From NCBI GenBank assembly GCA_001598975.1, contig BBXU01001574.1, positions 1 through 45,080 of the forward strand: a stretch of DNA of 45,080 bases. Direction: 5' to 3'. The stretch comes from Parachlorella kessleri. Taxonomy: Eukaryota > Chlorophyta > Trebouxiophyceae > Chlorellales > Chlorellaceae. Every line of letters begins with the position of its first letter. The stretch's first letter is position 1. The notes beneath the pieces are model-generated. The model made no database searches. It saw only the letters and a list, made by a program, of their open reading frames with translations, and had not been told where the DNA came from. Shown here piece after piece: positions 1-14,600 of the stretch. A program made the translations under genes and the position numbers.

Positions 1-242
1 AGCATGTGCCAGGCTCACTCCTACGCAAACATATAGTCGGCACGGTAGACCCTGTAAGTAGCAATGGCAGTCTGCAGCCCTCAAACCTCGCTGAAAACAA
101 ACAAAGCATGCGGACAGGCAAAGGGGGCAGCACATTGATCAACAGAGCTCGAAAGGTGGCACGGCTTGCTAAGATCACTCCTGTAAGGTAGCATTCCATG
201 GAGCATTCCCTCCATGCCACAGCTAAGGTGGTGGACTGCGAG

Positions 243-2024
243 TCAAGGCTGCTCGATAATGCAGCCTCCTGGTAGGATTGCCTTCAATACCTGCCGCAGC
301 AGAAGACGGTTGGTTAGTACCTATCGTGACCTTGACAGACAGGCTTTCGTTACAGTCAAGCGCAGGGAAAATAAACCAGTGTGCGCCACAGCAGAAACCC
401 ATGCCAAGCAAAGGAACAGCTTCAAAGCAAGTCCAACAAGCCAGGTTACTGACAATGCCTGTTGCTACTGAGCCAGCAGGACCTTACAATGCACCAATGC
501 ACTGTTCCCTTAACTATATCATTGACAACAGAGCTCAGGGAAGCACTGCATAGAACACAAAGATGTATGGGTCCTTACCGCTAAGCGCCCCTTCCTGGCG
601 ACACCCTCCGGCACACTTTTGGTAAAGTTCAGCCTGCAGAGGGCCGGCAGCTGTGCTAGCACATCCAAGTGCTCAGCTGCCAAGTCTGTGGCTGCCAATC
701 CTCGAAACTGCAGGTTTTGCAGCTGGGTGAGCGGAGCAAGTTGCAGGATGATAGACAGCCGAACACTCTGAATCGTGGTCAGCTGCGTAAGGGCCCCAAG
801 GCTGGGTTTGGCCGGCGGAAAATAAGAATACTCCAACAACTTACGCAGCGACGTAGCGGCTGCGCTAAGTATCCTGTTGATCACCGTCAGCGACGCTCCG
901 CTGTTGTAACCAATGCTGAGGGCCACGAGGCGAGACAGCGAGGAAATCCCAGTCTCTGCTAAATCCCCCACCGCGATAACAGCCAGGTGTTCCAACGCCG
1001 GGATTCGAGCAAAATCAATTTGAGCAGTGCCCGGAACATGATTCAGCACTAGAACAGATAGGCGTGGAAGGTGCAGCCGATCCCCATTCATCCAGACATC
1101 ACCAGAGTCGACTAGGGTCATGCGCTGCAGGTTTGGGAACACAGCGTCCAGCTCCACACTACCGCCCGCTTGCCCTATCTTGAGCTTCGTGAGCCTGGGC
1201 ATCAGCGCCCGGCCCCTCTCAAATTTCACAGTGTGCCAGCGGGAGAGCTCAAGTTGCTCAAGAGCGCTGAGGCTGCCAAGCGCTCTGGCATCGAAACTGG
1301 CATTCCCCTTTGTGATGGCCAGCTCCAGGTGCCTGAGCTGCCCTACACAGCATGGTACTATCCGCACCAAGTTCCCCAGCACACTGGCGCTCCCTGAGAA
1401 TGACAGCTCCTGGAGGACCTGCAGGAAAGCGGCACATCACTTGCAAAGTCCCCACGAAATGATCGTACACCTGCAGCCTTGTGCCTCACCAACACTGTCA
1501 ATACAGTCACCAAACGCCGGCCACTCACCTCCCTTGGGGCAACTGACAGCACCGCAGCAAGGGCTGTTGACGCTGCTAGGGCTTCTGCGCGTATGTCTTT
1601 GTGGAGAGTTATGCGCAGGCACCGTATAGAGGGCTGGACCTGACATATCCAGCGTGCTACTGGTGGCCAGTCCTGTGGGCCACTTGCAGTCACCTCACAC
1701 AGCTCGACTGGCAGAGCTCGCGGGTCCAAGCACTGTTGCCAGGCCTTGCACACTGCCAGGCAGCGCACCTGCATAGCACGGCCCACTGCGTTAGTCCAGG
1801 TCTTTCCTGCTCAGTATTTAAACAACATTAAACCCCTTGCAGGTGCCCGCTCCTGCTTGCACCTATGTCTTCCGCACTACTGCAATACTGGTAATAATAG
1901 CTGTACTAACCCTGTCTTTCAAGGTCAGCAGCGGCTCACAATCCTCTTTACAAGCCCTCACGGTGAAAACGCGGTATAGAAGGTCCTCTGGTAAAGTCGG
2001 CTTAAGCCGCACGGCCTTGTCCAT
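243..2024 (-). CDS. F-box/leucine-rich-repeat protein, copy 1
   Basis: Four exons in transcript order: 2024-1911, 1768-1529, 1418-579 and 290-243. They sum to 1242 nt, 413 residues, with every junction in phase 0. The N-terminus carries an F-box split by the first intron: LPEDLLYRVFTV in exon 1 and CLAVCKAW at the start of exon 2. The large third exon is a run of leucine-rich segments. The 16-codon last exon encodes VLKAILPGGCIIEQP followed by TGA, and its counterpart is found in the paralogue at 5343-7354. F-box/LRR proteins usually act as substrate receptors of SCF ubiquitin ligases; that role is inferred from domains and the substrate is unknown. The start ATG at 2024 lies 12 codons before the F-box. 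Family call is firm, function is not. Confidence 0.78.
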
Positions 2025-2764
2025 GCTCGAACTAGACACCTCAGTACGAATACGATCTTCTGCTGGTGACGGTCGGGGACAATGCCACCATCCTACGGCA
2101 CACAAAGGAAGGGATGCGATTCTGCGGATTTTGATTCCTGTACAGCTGTCTCTGGTTCTCTGGTACACCCCTCGCACCATGGCGCACCACCTGTGTCCAG
2201 ACGGTCGGGTCGTTCCACTCATGGCAACATGACAGCAACAGCAATACCCATGGCAATACCCCTACGTCTGGCACGAAGTGTGGCTTGCTGCACCACAGCC
2301 CAGCCTCTGACGGTTATACGTCGCTTACACACGTGGGCAACGTGCTTGCCACACTCTGTCTCGAAAGGTACTGGCTCAAAACAAAGCTTTCAAGGCATAG
2401 CCAAGGACAGGATGAGGGAATGCACGCCAATACCTCCAGCTGTAGGTAAAGATGCACCTTTGACATCTTCGTAAATACACCACGGCGTTCACACAGCAAC
2501 TCAGGGCAACAAGTCCACATAGGTCACTCCGCCGTTACGTGCCCTAGTTGCCATCACCAGGTAGATACCCCTTTGAGCCACACAGGCTCCTAATGCACCA
2601 GAACACCTGTCAGTAGGTCCTGCAACACTCTGCCCTGCTCGCAGCTGGGCGAAGTGCTAGATTTGCCAGCTAGGAAGGCAGCATAAAACAAATCACGCAG
2701 CCAAGCTTCAGGCCGGCGGCTGCCCTCCGAAAATCCAGCCATTGGTTTGACGTCTGCCGTTCTC
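2025..2764. other. Intergenic: F-box copy 1 upstream region and RAB6 3' flank
   Basis: About 740 bases between two genes on the same (minus) strand. It must hold the promoter of F-box copy 1 and the 3' untranslated part of RAB6. I see no coding signal, RNA gene or clear repeat, and no TGTAA signal on the minus strand close to the RAB6 stop. Confidence 0.5.
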
Positions 2765-4939
<2,175 letters not shown>

Positions 4940-5342
4940 GGTGCCCTTGTTGCTGCGACCGCTTGCTCAATCAACGGCCCCGGCTCTCTGCTGCGCCCGC
5001 AGTAGGGATCTATTTACAACACTACAGGCTAGCCTGGTGCTGTGGAAAGCAAGGCCAGGAGCCTCTACCGAGCGCGAAAAGGCCGTCAAGCTAGAGCAGT
5101 GTTGTGGGGCACAGAGCTGTCCTAGACTGCAGCACCAGTGGGTTGAAGAATTGAAAGGGCTCTTCAAGCTTGCCAATTTCTGATTTGCAGCACAGAGGCT
5201 GGGCTGTACAAGTGCTGCAGCATGCTGTTCTTGGCGCGCTGAGGCCCCAATGCAATGGTTTGCAAGGGTCTTGGCGACGCAAAAAGTTTGTCAGCCCCTT
5301 AAGTTTTCTTCGAGGTTGCAACAGATCGCAAGACACTGCGTC
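4940..5342. promoter_or_regulatory. Divergent intergenic region, RAB6 / F-box copy 2
   Basis: About 400 bases separate the RAB6 start (minus) from the first ATG of F-box copy 2 (plus), so both promoters should lie here. I see no clear TATA element or other named site. If the second gene has an extra upstream exon, it would fall in this stretch, but I could not define one. Confidence 0.45.
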
Positions 5343-7354
5343 ATGGATACTGCCAAGCGATCCACTGAGGTAGCTGCTTCCAGAGGAACTGGTGACTCAA
5401 GTTTTCACTGTCAAAGCTCGCCAGAACGACCCTGGGCCGCTGCTGAGCTGCAGAGACAGGGTGAGCACACAGCTTTCCACGTCTCTAGGAGGCTGGCTGC
5501 CAAGCCGTGCAGTGTCCAGTGCACTGTATCTGAGGCACATATAAGGTGCTTTGTAGGCTCGCTGCCAGGCTGTATGCAAGGCCTGGCGGCGGTGCCTGGA
5601 CCCTCGGGTGCTGCCTTTGGAATACTGGCAGCTTGCAGCAAGCAACACTTCTATCTGGAGACTACCAGCACAATGGGTCTGCCGAACCCGGCCACAAGTG
5701 AACTGCCTACACCTCAACTTTAGCCGCAGTGTACGTGAAGGCTCCTCAGAGGTGCTTGCTGCACAAGCTGTGGTGCTGTCACTTCACCCCAGGGAGGTAA
5801 GTGGGTGCCCTTCCTGTCTGAAGCTGCGTCCCAAGTAACACGACCAGGAGGTTCTTTCGGGACGGCTGCTTGAACATTTGTGTGGCCTCTTGTGCACAGT
5901 TATGATAGCCATTTGGGTACATCTACTTAATGACTTATTTGATACCCAATGTCCTCGACCTGTGCTGCAGGCACTCCATGAGTTGTCACTCTCTGGGCAG
6001 ACCAGTGCTCTTGCCAGCTTGCTGGAAACGCTGCGTTACTGTCTTCCACGGCTTAAGCGCCTGCGGCTGGATGCTGCGCCCTCAGATGTCTTTCCTTTCG
6101 TTCCTCTTGTTGGGCCCCCTGGCTTCAATGGCCCTCCCGCCTTCACCGCCGGGGTGGTCAACGGCATGTATGGCCTTCAGGAGCTGGAGCTGCCAAGGTG
6201 GCCCGGTGCGAGTTTAGTAGGGGCAGAGCATGTGCTCCTTGGCCTCACAAGTCTCACAGTAGGACCGGAAGTGGCAAATGTGGAGATCAGTGCTCCACTT
6301 ACCAGCCTGCAGCGCCTCTGCGTGTCAGGTTGCCATTCGCTCCGCATAGTTGGGGAGCGTCTGAGCCTCACGAATCTGTCAGAGCTGAGGCTGAGCAATG
6401 TCCATGATGCTTATCTGGACTTCCGTGGCATGTCAGCTCTGCAGCACTTGGCAGTGTGGGGTTCAATTCGGCTGCAGGAGACGGCCCTTACCTCCCTGTC
6501 CTGCCTCTCCTCGCTCTCAGTAGCCTACGACAATGAACCAGCAAGGGCAGTTGCCAGCAACTTGCTCAGTGCCGCCCCCACCACACTACGCACCCTGCAT
6601 GATTTGGGCAGCGGCAGCCTAGCACCTCCAAGCCTTGGGGGCATGACGCGGCTCATTCGCATCATCAGCAAGAGGGCATCCATCATCCCACACCTTGCTC
6701 CTCTCCCGCAGCTGCAAGAGCTAGGCTTTCATGATCTTTCAGCCACAGATTTGGCAGCTGAGCACTGTGACGTGCTGGCGGAGCTTTCGTCCCTCACCAA
6801 GCTGATTTTAAACAAGCCCCTGCCAGAGGGGGACGCCAGGCGGAGGCGCTTGAAGGTATGTGCTTGTTGATAGAGAGGCATGGAATGCGAGCAGAGGAGG
6901 GGTAGGAGATATGGTAGGAACAGGGCCGAATGCAAGGTATGCTCTGGGGCTTGCCAGAGCTCTAGGTTCTGTATATTCACGGCGACAGGGTGTGCTAGCA
7001 GAGAACAGATATTTGTGGACTGTATTTAATGGCCTCTCACCTTGCACAGGGACTGCTGCTGCTCTGCCATTTCACGTCAGTGCCCTGCTTTGGCAAATCT
7101 GGCCAGGAAAAGACAGGTGCATTGACAAAAATGCCTTTAAGATCAGCCTGGGTGGCAAGGCCGACGAGCTGACACCCTGCGCTTGGCATGGGTGTGATGC
7201 TGCATATGTCTGCAGTTTTTTGCTCTTGCTGTCTGGTGTGCTGAGATCAAACATAATGGCAGCAGTTGCAGAACCGTGTGGCAAAACCTTCGTGTATTTG
7301 CCGCAGGTATTGAAAGGCATCCTGCCGAAGGGCTGCATCATTCGGCAACCTTAA
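5343..7354 (+). CDS. F-box/leucine-rich-repeat protein, copy 2 (first exon frame broken or misplaced)
   Basis: Paralogue of the gene at 243-2024, in opposite orientation. Firm exons: 5557-5796, 5971-6855 and 7307-7354. The second is 240 nt in both copies and the last is 48 nt in both. The F-box is recognisable as LPEELVTQVFTV before the donor at 5460, then CQAVCKAW after the acceptor at 5556. The ATG at 5343 matches the start of copy 1, but exon 5343-5460 is 118 nt against 114 nt, so this ATG is not in frame with the F-box, and a TAG precedes the F-box leucines. Either copy 2 carries a frameshift in its first exon, or an unseen upstream exon splices to about 5374. The LRR exon is intact at 295 codons. 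The last exon gives VLKGILPKGCIIRQP then TAA. Likely SCF adaptor if expressed; possibly an early pseudogene. Confidence 0.65.
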
Positions 7355-7570
7355 GAGATTGTAGGCGCTGCATGTCGGTGGATGTTTCGTGCCGCAGCTA
7401 TGCTCATCAGCAGGCATCCTCTTTGCTGCCCTATGAAGGGCATGGCTGCCCCTATACTGAGATGTGTGTGGACGAATGTGCACCATATCTGCACTAGATT
7501 TGCATGCCTTCACTGTGCAGTAGCAGGTCGTGTCAAAGGGGACATGTACTTGTGAGCTCTTAAAGTTGTA

Positions 7571-7575
7571 TGTAA
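7571..7575 (+). terminator. Candidate TGTAA poly(A) signal, F-box copy 2
   Basis: TGTAA, the usual chlorophyte polyadenylation signal, lies about 217 bases after the stop codon of F-box copy 2. The pentamer is short enough to occur by chance, so 3' end data are needed to confirm it. Confidence 0.35.
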
Positions 7576-8603
7576 GCTAGCGCCTGGGTTTCTTTTGACA
7601 TCCTATGATAGCACTGGCACTTCAAAAATACCCTTTTTGAGGGGTTTCCATCTGTTGCTGAAGAGGTGATGCACACACAAGGTAAAGGCTCATGCAGCCT
7701 TTGTTGCTGCTGCATGCTCGCATTCCCCTGTCAGACGTGTGCCTCGAGTCCTGCTCTGCTACTGTTTTGCCATTTTGGAGACAGCTCTATCATCTAGTCA
7801 AGCTATCTGGTCAAGATTGCCCGGTTTAGTTTGCTTCAGTGTGTAATGCATGCAAGGCTGGGAAGGAACGCCCCTACTGATGTCAAGGCCCTCAAGCAAC
7901 ACAACAAACAAGCAACACAACCAGCGCTCACACAGAGCATAACTGCATAGACCCCTGTCAGCCCAGTATACCCGTACCTCCTTCCTGATCGCACTACCTG
8001 CCACCCTAAACAAATCTTAAATGTCAGCCTTGCAGCACCTTAGATGTGCTGAATATGGTGATGTCGACCAGGCTACCCCACCCCTCCCCCCCTTCTTGCC
8101 TGTCATGTTTCTCTTACGTACCCTGCTAGGGTGCTGTCACGCAGGTCCAGTAGTTGATTAGAGCTGGGGGTCCACCCCGCCCTCTCCCAGAACGGTGCCA
8201 ACTGCCAATGAAATTCAAAACCTTGGGAGAGGGGACCTGTTATGCACATGTCTTAGGTGCGTCATGCACACGTCCTAAGAACCCGGGTTTTCAAGCGTGG
8301 GGCCGGAGCGGCACCGTACTGCGGGGCAAGCTGTGACTGCTGCCAGTCAGCTGCCCTCGCAGCGCCGCATGATTGTTCAACTCCAGCAGCAGTCAGTGAC
8401 CAGTTCCCGCCGCCAGCTGGTCTGTGCTGGAATCAGAACCTGCAACGTGGCATGAGCAGCGACCTCTGGTAAGCCCGGCTCGAACACCCCTAGTGAGCAA
8501 CAAAGGGAGACCCCGCCCTCCCTTGATCAACCACAGCGCATGGCAGCCCTTCTGGCCGGGACGTTAGCCCCCAGTTGGTCCAATGCCCCTGCCCCAAAAG
8601 GTA

Positions 8604-8608
8604 TTACA
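8604..8608 (-). terminator. Candidate TGTAA poly(A) signal, TOP1
   Basis: TGTAA read on the minus strand, about 90 bases after the TOP1 stop codon, a plausible distance for a chlorophyte 3' untranslated region. No other copy lies nearer. Confidence 0.4.
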
Positions 8609-8698
8609 CAGTAGCTGGCATACTGGTGGATACCAAAAGAACCACACCCACCCCAGCCTGCACAACCAGCCTGCTTCAGCAATGGCCAAGCCAGGAAC

Positions 8699-11600
8699 CT
8701 ACTTGAACTCTGGCTCGATATCCATGGCCCACACAAACTTGGCCAGCAGCGACTTGTTGAACACCTTCTCCAGGGGCACCTCGTTCCGCTTGCACCTGCG
8801 CGGGGGGCCGAGAATGCTGTCATGTACAGGCGGCAAGTTCAAGGTACACGGCAAGTATATGATACCGTATATGGCCAGAAGATCCCCATGCTGGACACCA
8901 GCTGGCAAGCAGGGCAGTTTGGTGGCTCGTGCGGCTGCAGTGCTGGGGTGGGCCCTGTCAGCAGAGCTTGCGTACCATGAGCACTTCCTGGGCACAGCGC
9001 ACATCCCATGAGTTGCATGCCATCCCACGGGCCGCAGTGCTGTGCATGAAGCGTGCTGCCCTTGCGCTGGCCCTGCTGTGCATGCTGTGTGTCACCCACC
9101 AGGCCACGGTGATGCGCGGGTCGAGATAGTTGATCTTGGAGGTGCCCAAAGCCACTGTCTTCAAAGCCTCGCGCTTCTGCACGCGTTAAGGAAGGGGAAG
9201 AGCAGGGGGCTAGTAAGCCGGGTCCTGCTCACGAGTGTCACAGGCCGGGGGGGACCGACCCCGCCAGCAGGACAGAAGGAAGCAATTGACAGCTGTAGTG
9301 CCACAAGTGATGGTGAGATCGGTCAGCAAGCATAACAGGGCCCTCAGTATACTCCTCCCACTTAGTACTTACAGCAAGCACGATTAGCTAGGTCAGTAGG
9401 GGCCTTGTTTTGCTCAGCTGGGGTACAGCAATTTTTCACGCAGGCGAAGGGTTGCCTGCTCCGTCCTCTCCGACCCAATGACCATGCCTTAGCATCCCCA
9501 CCATACCCATGACCCTCCATAACCCACCTCTCCCTCCAGCTCCGCCTTCATGATCTGCGCTTTCTTCCGCTCTATCTGCTCCTGCAGCCTGCACTTGGAC
9601 ATGGGAGCATGCACAACACAGGTCTGTAAGTATGAGACCATGGCATCTCCATCACTTGGGATGCTGTACTGTCTTGCGGCCCCCCTTTTACTACACATCA
9701 TCTCATACTTCGGCCCCGACCCACCACAGCTGAACAGGGGGTACATCCTGCGTACCTTCAAATCATCCTAGTCCCTCACAGCAGCTGGAAGCTGCACACA
9801 CCTGTCCTCATTCAGCTTCTTGCCGTCTTCGTCTTTCTTGCCCTTCTCCGCAAGCTGAAGCTTGTGCTGCAGGTCCTGCAGCACCCAGTTTGCCACAAAT
9901 GATGAATTGCACCTTGCTATAAGGGTTGCAAGCCAGCCATGCGAGGCATCCACCTGTAGGAGACCCTGGAAGACATGCAACCTCTTTGCAGTGTCAACGC
10001 AGCGGACTCGGCACAGCACAGCACAATCCCCTGGGCAAGGAGACCCCAGCCTGCACCGCCTGGCAGACCTAGCCCCTGGCAGGCCTAGCACCACCTGGCC
10101 AGCTTCACCTCCTGCACTTTGGGTCAACCCCCGTCTGCACCTGAGCCTACCATGTTGCAACAGGTACAACTCTGTAGGTACGCAGGATGGTACGCAGGAT
10201 GGCATCGAAATGTCCCTCACAATGCACGGCGTCCCGACCCACCTGGGCCCCAACTCTGACCCCACTTACAACCCACCAACCACACCACCCACCTCTAGCT
10301 CGCTCTGCAAGCCCTCCACTTTCTCTCGCAACTTCTCCATCGCGTTGCTGTGGCTCTTGGGGATGGACCGCTGGTGGTTGCATAGAATGGCCACCTGCCC
10401 GAGCAGAGCAGAGGCAGCTGCTCAACTCTCTGGGTAAAGGCACTCATAAAAGCGCTCAGCGAAGTTGCCGACTCTCTATATTTAGGTCGTAGCTCCCAAC
10501 CTATAAGACGTGTAAAGACATGGCTCCAGGCTACTATCGCAAGCCACACAACGGTGCCCCGCAAGTAAAGGTGGGCCGGTAAAAGAGTGCTGCAAACAAG
10601 AGGAGCCGGCACACAGCATTTTTTGCGACATCATTTTGTATCATCAGCACACCAACCTACCAAAGGAGACCCCAATCACTACATCTCCAGCGCACGTGTT
10701 GCTGTGGTAAGCTGCGCTGATGAATATGAAATTACAAAACACCACCCTGCTCTATCCCACCACCAACCTCTTTGTTGGCAAAGTCGTATGCCGCCTTCTT
10801 AGCGTCAACAGTCTCTGCCTTGGTGGGCTGGTTGAGCAGCTGGTCCAGCACGATGGAGGCGTTGTAGGTACGGAACACCTGCCAGCCAGGAGTAAAGAAG
10901 GTGTCGATTTCGTCAGGTGGACATCAGTCCTAGCTGCATAGCTCTGACCTAAGGTGGACTGCGAAGCCGCAAAGATGCTGCCTAGAGGACAACTCAGAGA
11001 TAACGTAGCAGGCCATAATACATCAGCAGGATCTCCCTGTGGTGAGGTGGCGCACACCTGAGGAAGGGAGTGTCAGCAGCAGGAGTCATCCTTGAGCAGT
11101 GCATAGTAATGGACGTCTACCCAAAGATAGTCAACACAGCTGCAGCAACACCCACTTTCACGCTGAGGCCATCCATGAGGTCCTTAAGCCGCTTGTTGAG
11201 ATCCTGGGCATCCATGGCATCAAACAGCTGGTCGCCAGGCTTCTTCTCTGCAAGCCAAAAGAACCAGGTGAGAGCCATGATTGCAGCGTGGGATGCCATG
11301 CAGCTGGTTGCCAGGCCGTCGCTATGTACTGCCTGTGCAACGCAAGCGCAGCATGCCCTCCACATGCCCGCACAGCTGCCACCCTCCCTTGCCACCTCAG
11401 AAAGGGAAAGGTCTGCAACAAGTCTTCTTGGGAGACCAAAGCTACCCAGGGCACTCACTGTGTCCGCCGGCCGTCTCCCGCATAAAGAGCTGCACGTTCT
11501 TGAACACCTTGTCCTCCACCTTCACTTGGTTCTCATAGCGGATGGAGTCCTTACCCAGGAAGTCAAACTTGATGTGGTCGGGCGCAATGCACTCCACATT

Positions 11601-14600
11601 CTCCACCTGCGGGCCACACACCGGGGGATGCAGTCGAAGACGTGTGTCTCCATGAATGACACTATACCCTTGCCGTTCGCATGCTCTGCCCCGCTTGGCT
11701 GGAAGTGAAACTTGAACCCACCAGTGGAGCTAAACGAACATACTGGCCCAGTATGGCCCTGGACCATCCTGGCCAGGCTGGGTATCCTTCACCCAGCCGC
11801 GACTTTGTCCATCTATTGTTGCGCGTATTCGCTACGTACTGAAGCTGGCATCTCCCACCTCCCTGCCAATAGCACATGCCCTTCCACCCACTCTATTTTC
11901 GTAAGCAAGCCCACAAGCACCCGGGCTGCATCCCACCTTGAGCGTGCAGCAGCCCACTGTGTCGGCCTCATCCTCGTCCTTCTCGTGCCCCGCTCGCAAC
12001 GCCAGCTTGTCGATGAAGTACAGCGCGGTGGCCATCTGCAGCAGAGGCCCAGGTACAGAGAAAGCAGTAAACCATTGATGGCTTGCTACAATGCACCAGT
12101 CAGACAAGCACTTGGCTGCACGTCCGCAATCTTTGTGAAGTATCTGTGAGCTGGTAGGCAGAGCGATTGTTGACATACGCGCCTCACAGCCTCAACATGC
12201 AGCACAGCCAGGATCACAGTTGCCTGCCGCTCTTGACAGCCTTCAGAGTCCCACGTGGGCTGCTACACAGAGCCATCACATTGCAGAACCCTTTAAACAA
12301 TGCTTTCACTAAAGCTAAAACTTATGCTCAGAGATCGCATAATGACAGCACTTGCCTGCCTCTCTTGGCGGTCTTTGGACTCCCAGTTCCGCTGGTAGGT
12401 GGCCCGGATGTCGTCAATGTAGTCCTTCAGCTTGCGCGCCTTCTCATACCTGCAGAGTGCACGGAGAGCGTGCAGGTTCCACTGGGAAGGTAAACACATG
12501 AAACCTTCCACGGCATACCAGGCTATACCAGGTTGCAGCCCTCTCATACTATCGCACAGGCCCGGAACCGCTCGGACATATGCATCCAAGGTATTCAAAG
12601 CAGGCCCCTGTCCCCTGTTACCATAACTGTGTAGCACAAAAACAAGCTCTTCAAGACATGCCTACAACCACCCCTCTACACCTGCATCGCGAGCCACCCA
12701 CACAAATCAAAAATAGTCAATCAAAGGCCCCCCCCCCTCAGTGCACTGTTGGCCTGTACCGCATCACAGCTACCACATGTCTGGCAGATGAATAAGTTCA
12801 GCCCCACGTGCAGTGCCTCTTCACTCACTTCTGCAAGTCGCTGTCGGCCTTCCAGGAGCTTGTGGGCGCCAGCCACACATACTTGAACTGCTTGGTGTTG
12901 ACGGGGTCATTCCACATGGCCAGCCAGGTCACCGTCTTGTCATGCCGCACCTCCTTCCACTTCTGGCCTGCAGCAGCTTAGGGAGAATAAGTGGTCATTG
13001 CGCCCTTCTTGTGTCATGCAGGCAGCCGAGCCATCCCAAGCAGCATTGTGTTTCAAACTGTCAAAGGCCAAGCGCCACCCTAGTCAGCCTACACGCATGC
13101 CTCTTCCTCAACTGCGCACCCACACGCAAATACATGCGGCCCACACGAGCACTGCTTCACCTCTCTTCCTCTCCTTCTCTCAAGGTCCCTCCCTACCTGG
13201 GAAGGGGTGCTCTGGGACGGGCTCCCCCTTGCCAATGTTGATGGTGATGTCACGCGGGTACACCCGCCGCTTGATCCTTCCCATGCGCGGGTGCTCGCCG
13301 CGGCCGCGGAACAGCCCCGGCATCTCCACCCGGAAGTTGCCCACCTGTGCGCAGCCCAAGCAGCACACGACGTCATCATCTCATCAGCATGCAAGGTTAC
13401 TGACGGTGTTTCCCAGAGTCATTGCGTTTAGGGCGCCTGGCTTCTCCGCTCTGATGGACCCAGGCATCCCTAACCTGGCGTGCACCCGGTATCAAAGGAA
13501 ACCGTCGATAAGGGGCTTAAGACATATGGCAGGTACTCTCCGCGGCAAGAACCCCCGTACACACGTCCATGCCTGCCATAACCCTCACATCCAGTAAGCC
13601 CCATGTCCAACCACTGCTGGCAAAGTTGGTGAGAAAGATGCGTCTTCTGTGGGCATGGTCCTGACCTTATGAGCCCAGGCGTTCTGTTCTTGTGCACCGG
13701 CAGTCAAACATTAGCATGCCACATATAAGCACCCAACTAACCAACCATTTGCCCACACCCACCGGCTCCTCCTTGCCGTCTACTAGGGCTGTCTTGTACT
13801 TGGCTTCTGCTGCATCCTTCTCCGCTTTGAGGGCTGCCTTCTCCTGCAGGGGCAGTTGGTAATAATGCTGGGTGAAATTCAGTGACTGGCGTAAGGACCG
13901 GCATGCAGCCGGGCCAGGGATGGGCATGTACTAACACGAGCCATGTCCACGTCGCAGGGATCACCAGGCCCTCCCCACTTAGCGGACACACCCACGCATT
14001 CAGTATCCTAAAAGCTCGCCAGAGTGAGCGGAGAATTGCAAGCGGTGCTACGCAGACACCACGGAAACAGGAGCAGGTTCGGGGAAACAGAGCTTGGCCA
14101 CCATGCAGTATGCGTGCATGACCTGGGAAGGGCCCCATACACCCCGGGGAGGCCCTGCCATTGCCATCCAAAGGCTACCAAGGGCCCTTGGCATATCGTG
14201 CTATGACAATCAGATAAATAAGGCTTGAGGTGATGATTGGTCACTAGGCTTGTTGCAAGGCCAGCCACGCTGACACTCACACTAACACCCACCGGCCCTT
14301 GGCATATCGTGCTATGACAATCAGATAAATAAGGCTTGAGGTGACGATTGGTCACTAGGCTTGTTGCAAGGCCAGCCACGCTGACACTCACACTAACACC
14401 CACCATCCCCCACAGCCAAGGACAAACCCACCTCCTTGGTCAGCTGCTTCTTCCTCTCCCGCTCCGCCATGTGCCACTCGTAAATGGGAGTGAAGTCACA
14501 CCTGCAGCAGTGGTACCGTCATATACCGCAATTGATTAGAATGCCCCAGGCTAATGCATGTTGATCCATCCACAGACCTAGCACCACCCAACCAAAGCTG

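Larger units (their letters stand above)
7355..8698. other. Convergent intergenic region between F-box copy 2 and TOP1
   Basis: About 1.3 kb between two gene 3' ends. It should hold both 3' untranslated regions. TGTAA occurs at 7571-7575 on the plus strand and at 8604-8608 on the minus strand. The remainder contains only short ORFs without recognisable protein features. Confidence 0.5.

Noticed and set aside
1..242. Short plus-strand ORF at the left edge (6-191)
   Set aside because: It lies in the 3' flank of F-box copy 1, has no recognisable protein features and no splice partner.
12727..12737. C homopolymer tracts (also near 15583 and 40086)
   Set aside because: Simple homopolymers in introns or intergenic DNA, common and error-prone; no feature claimed.
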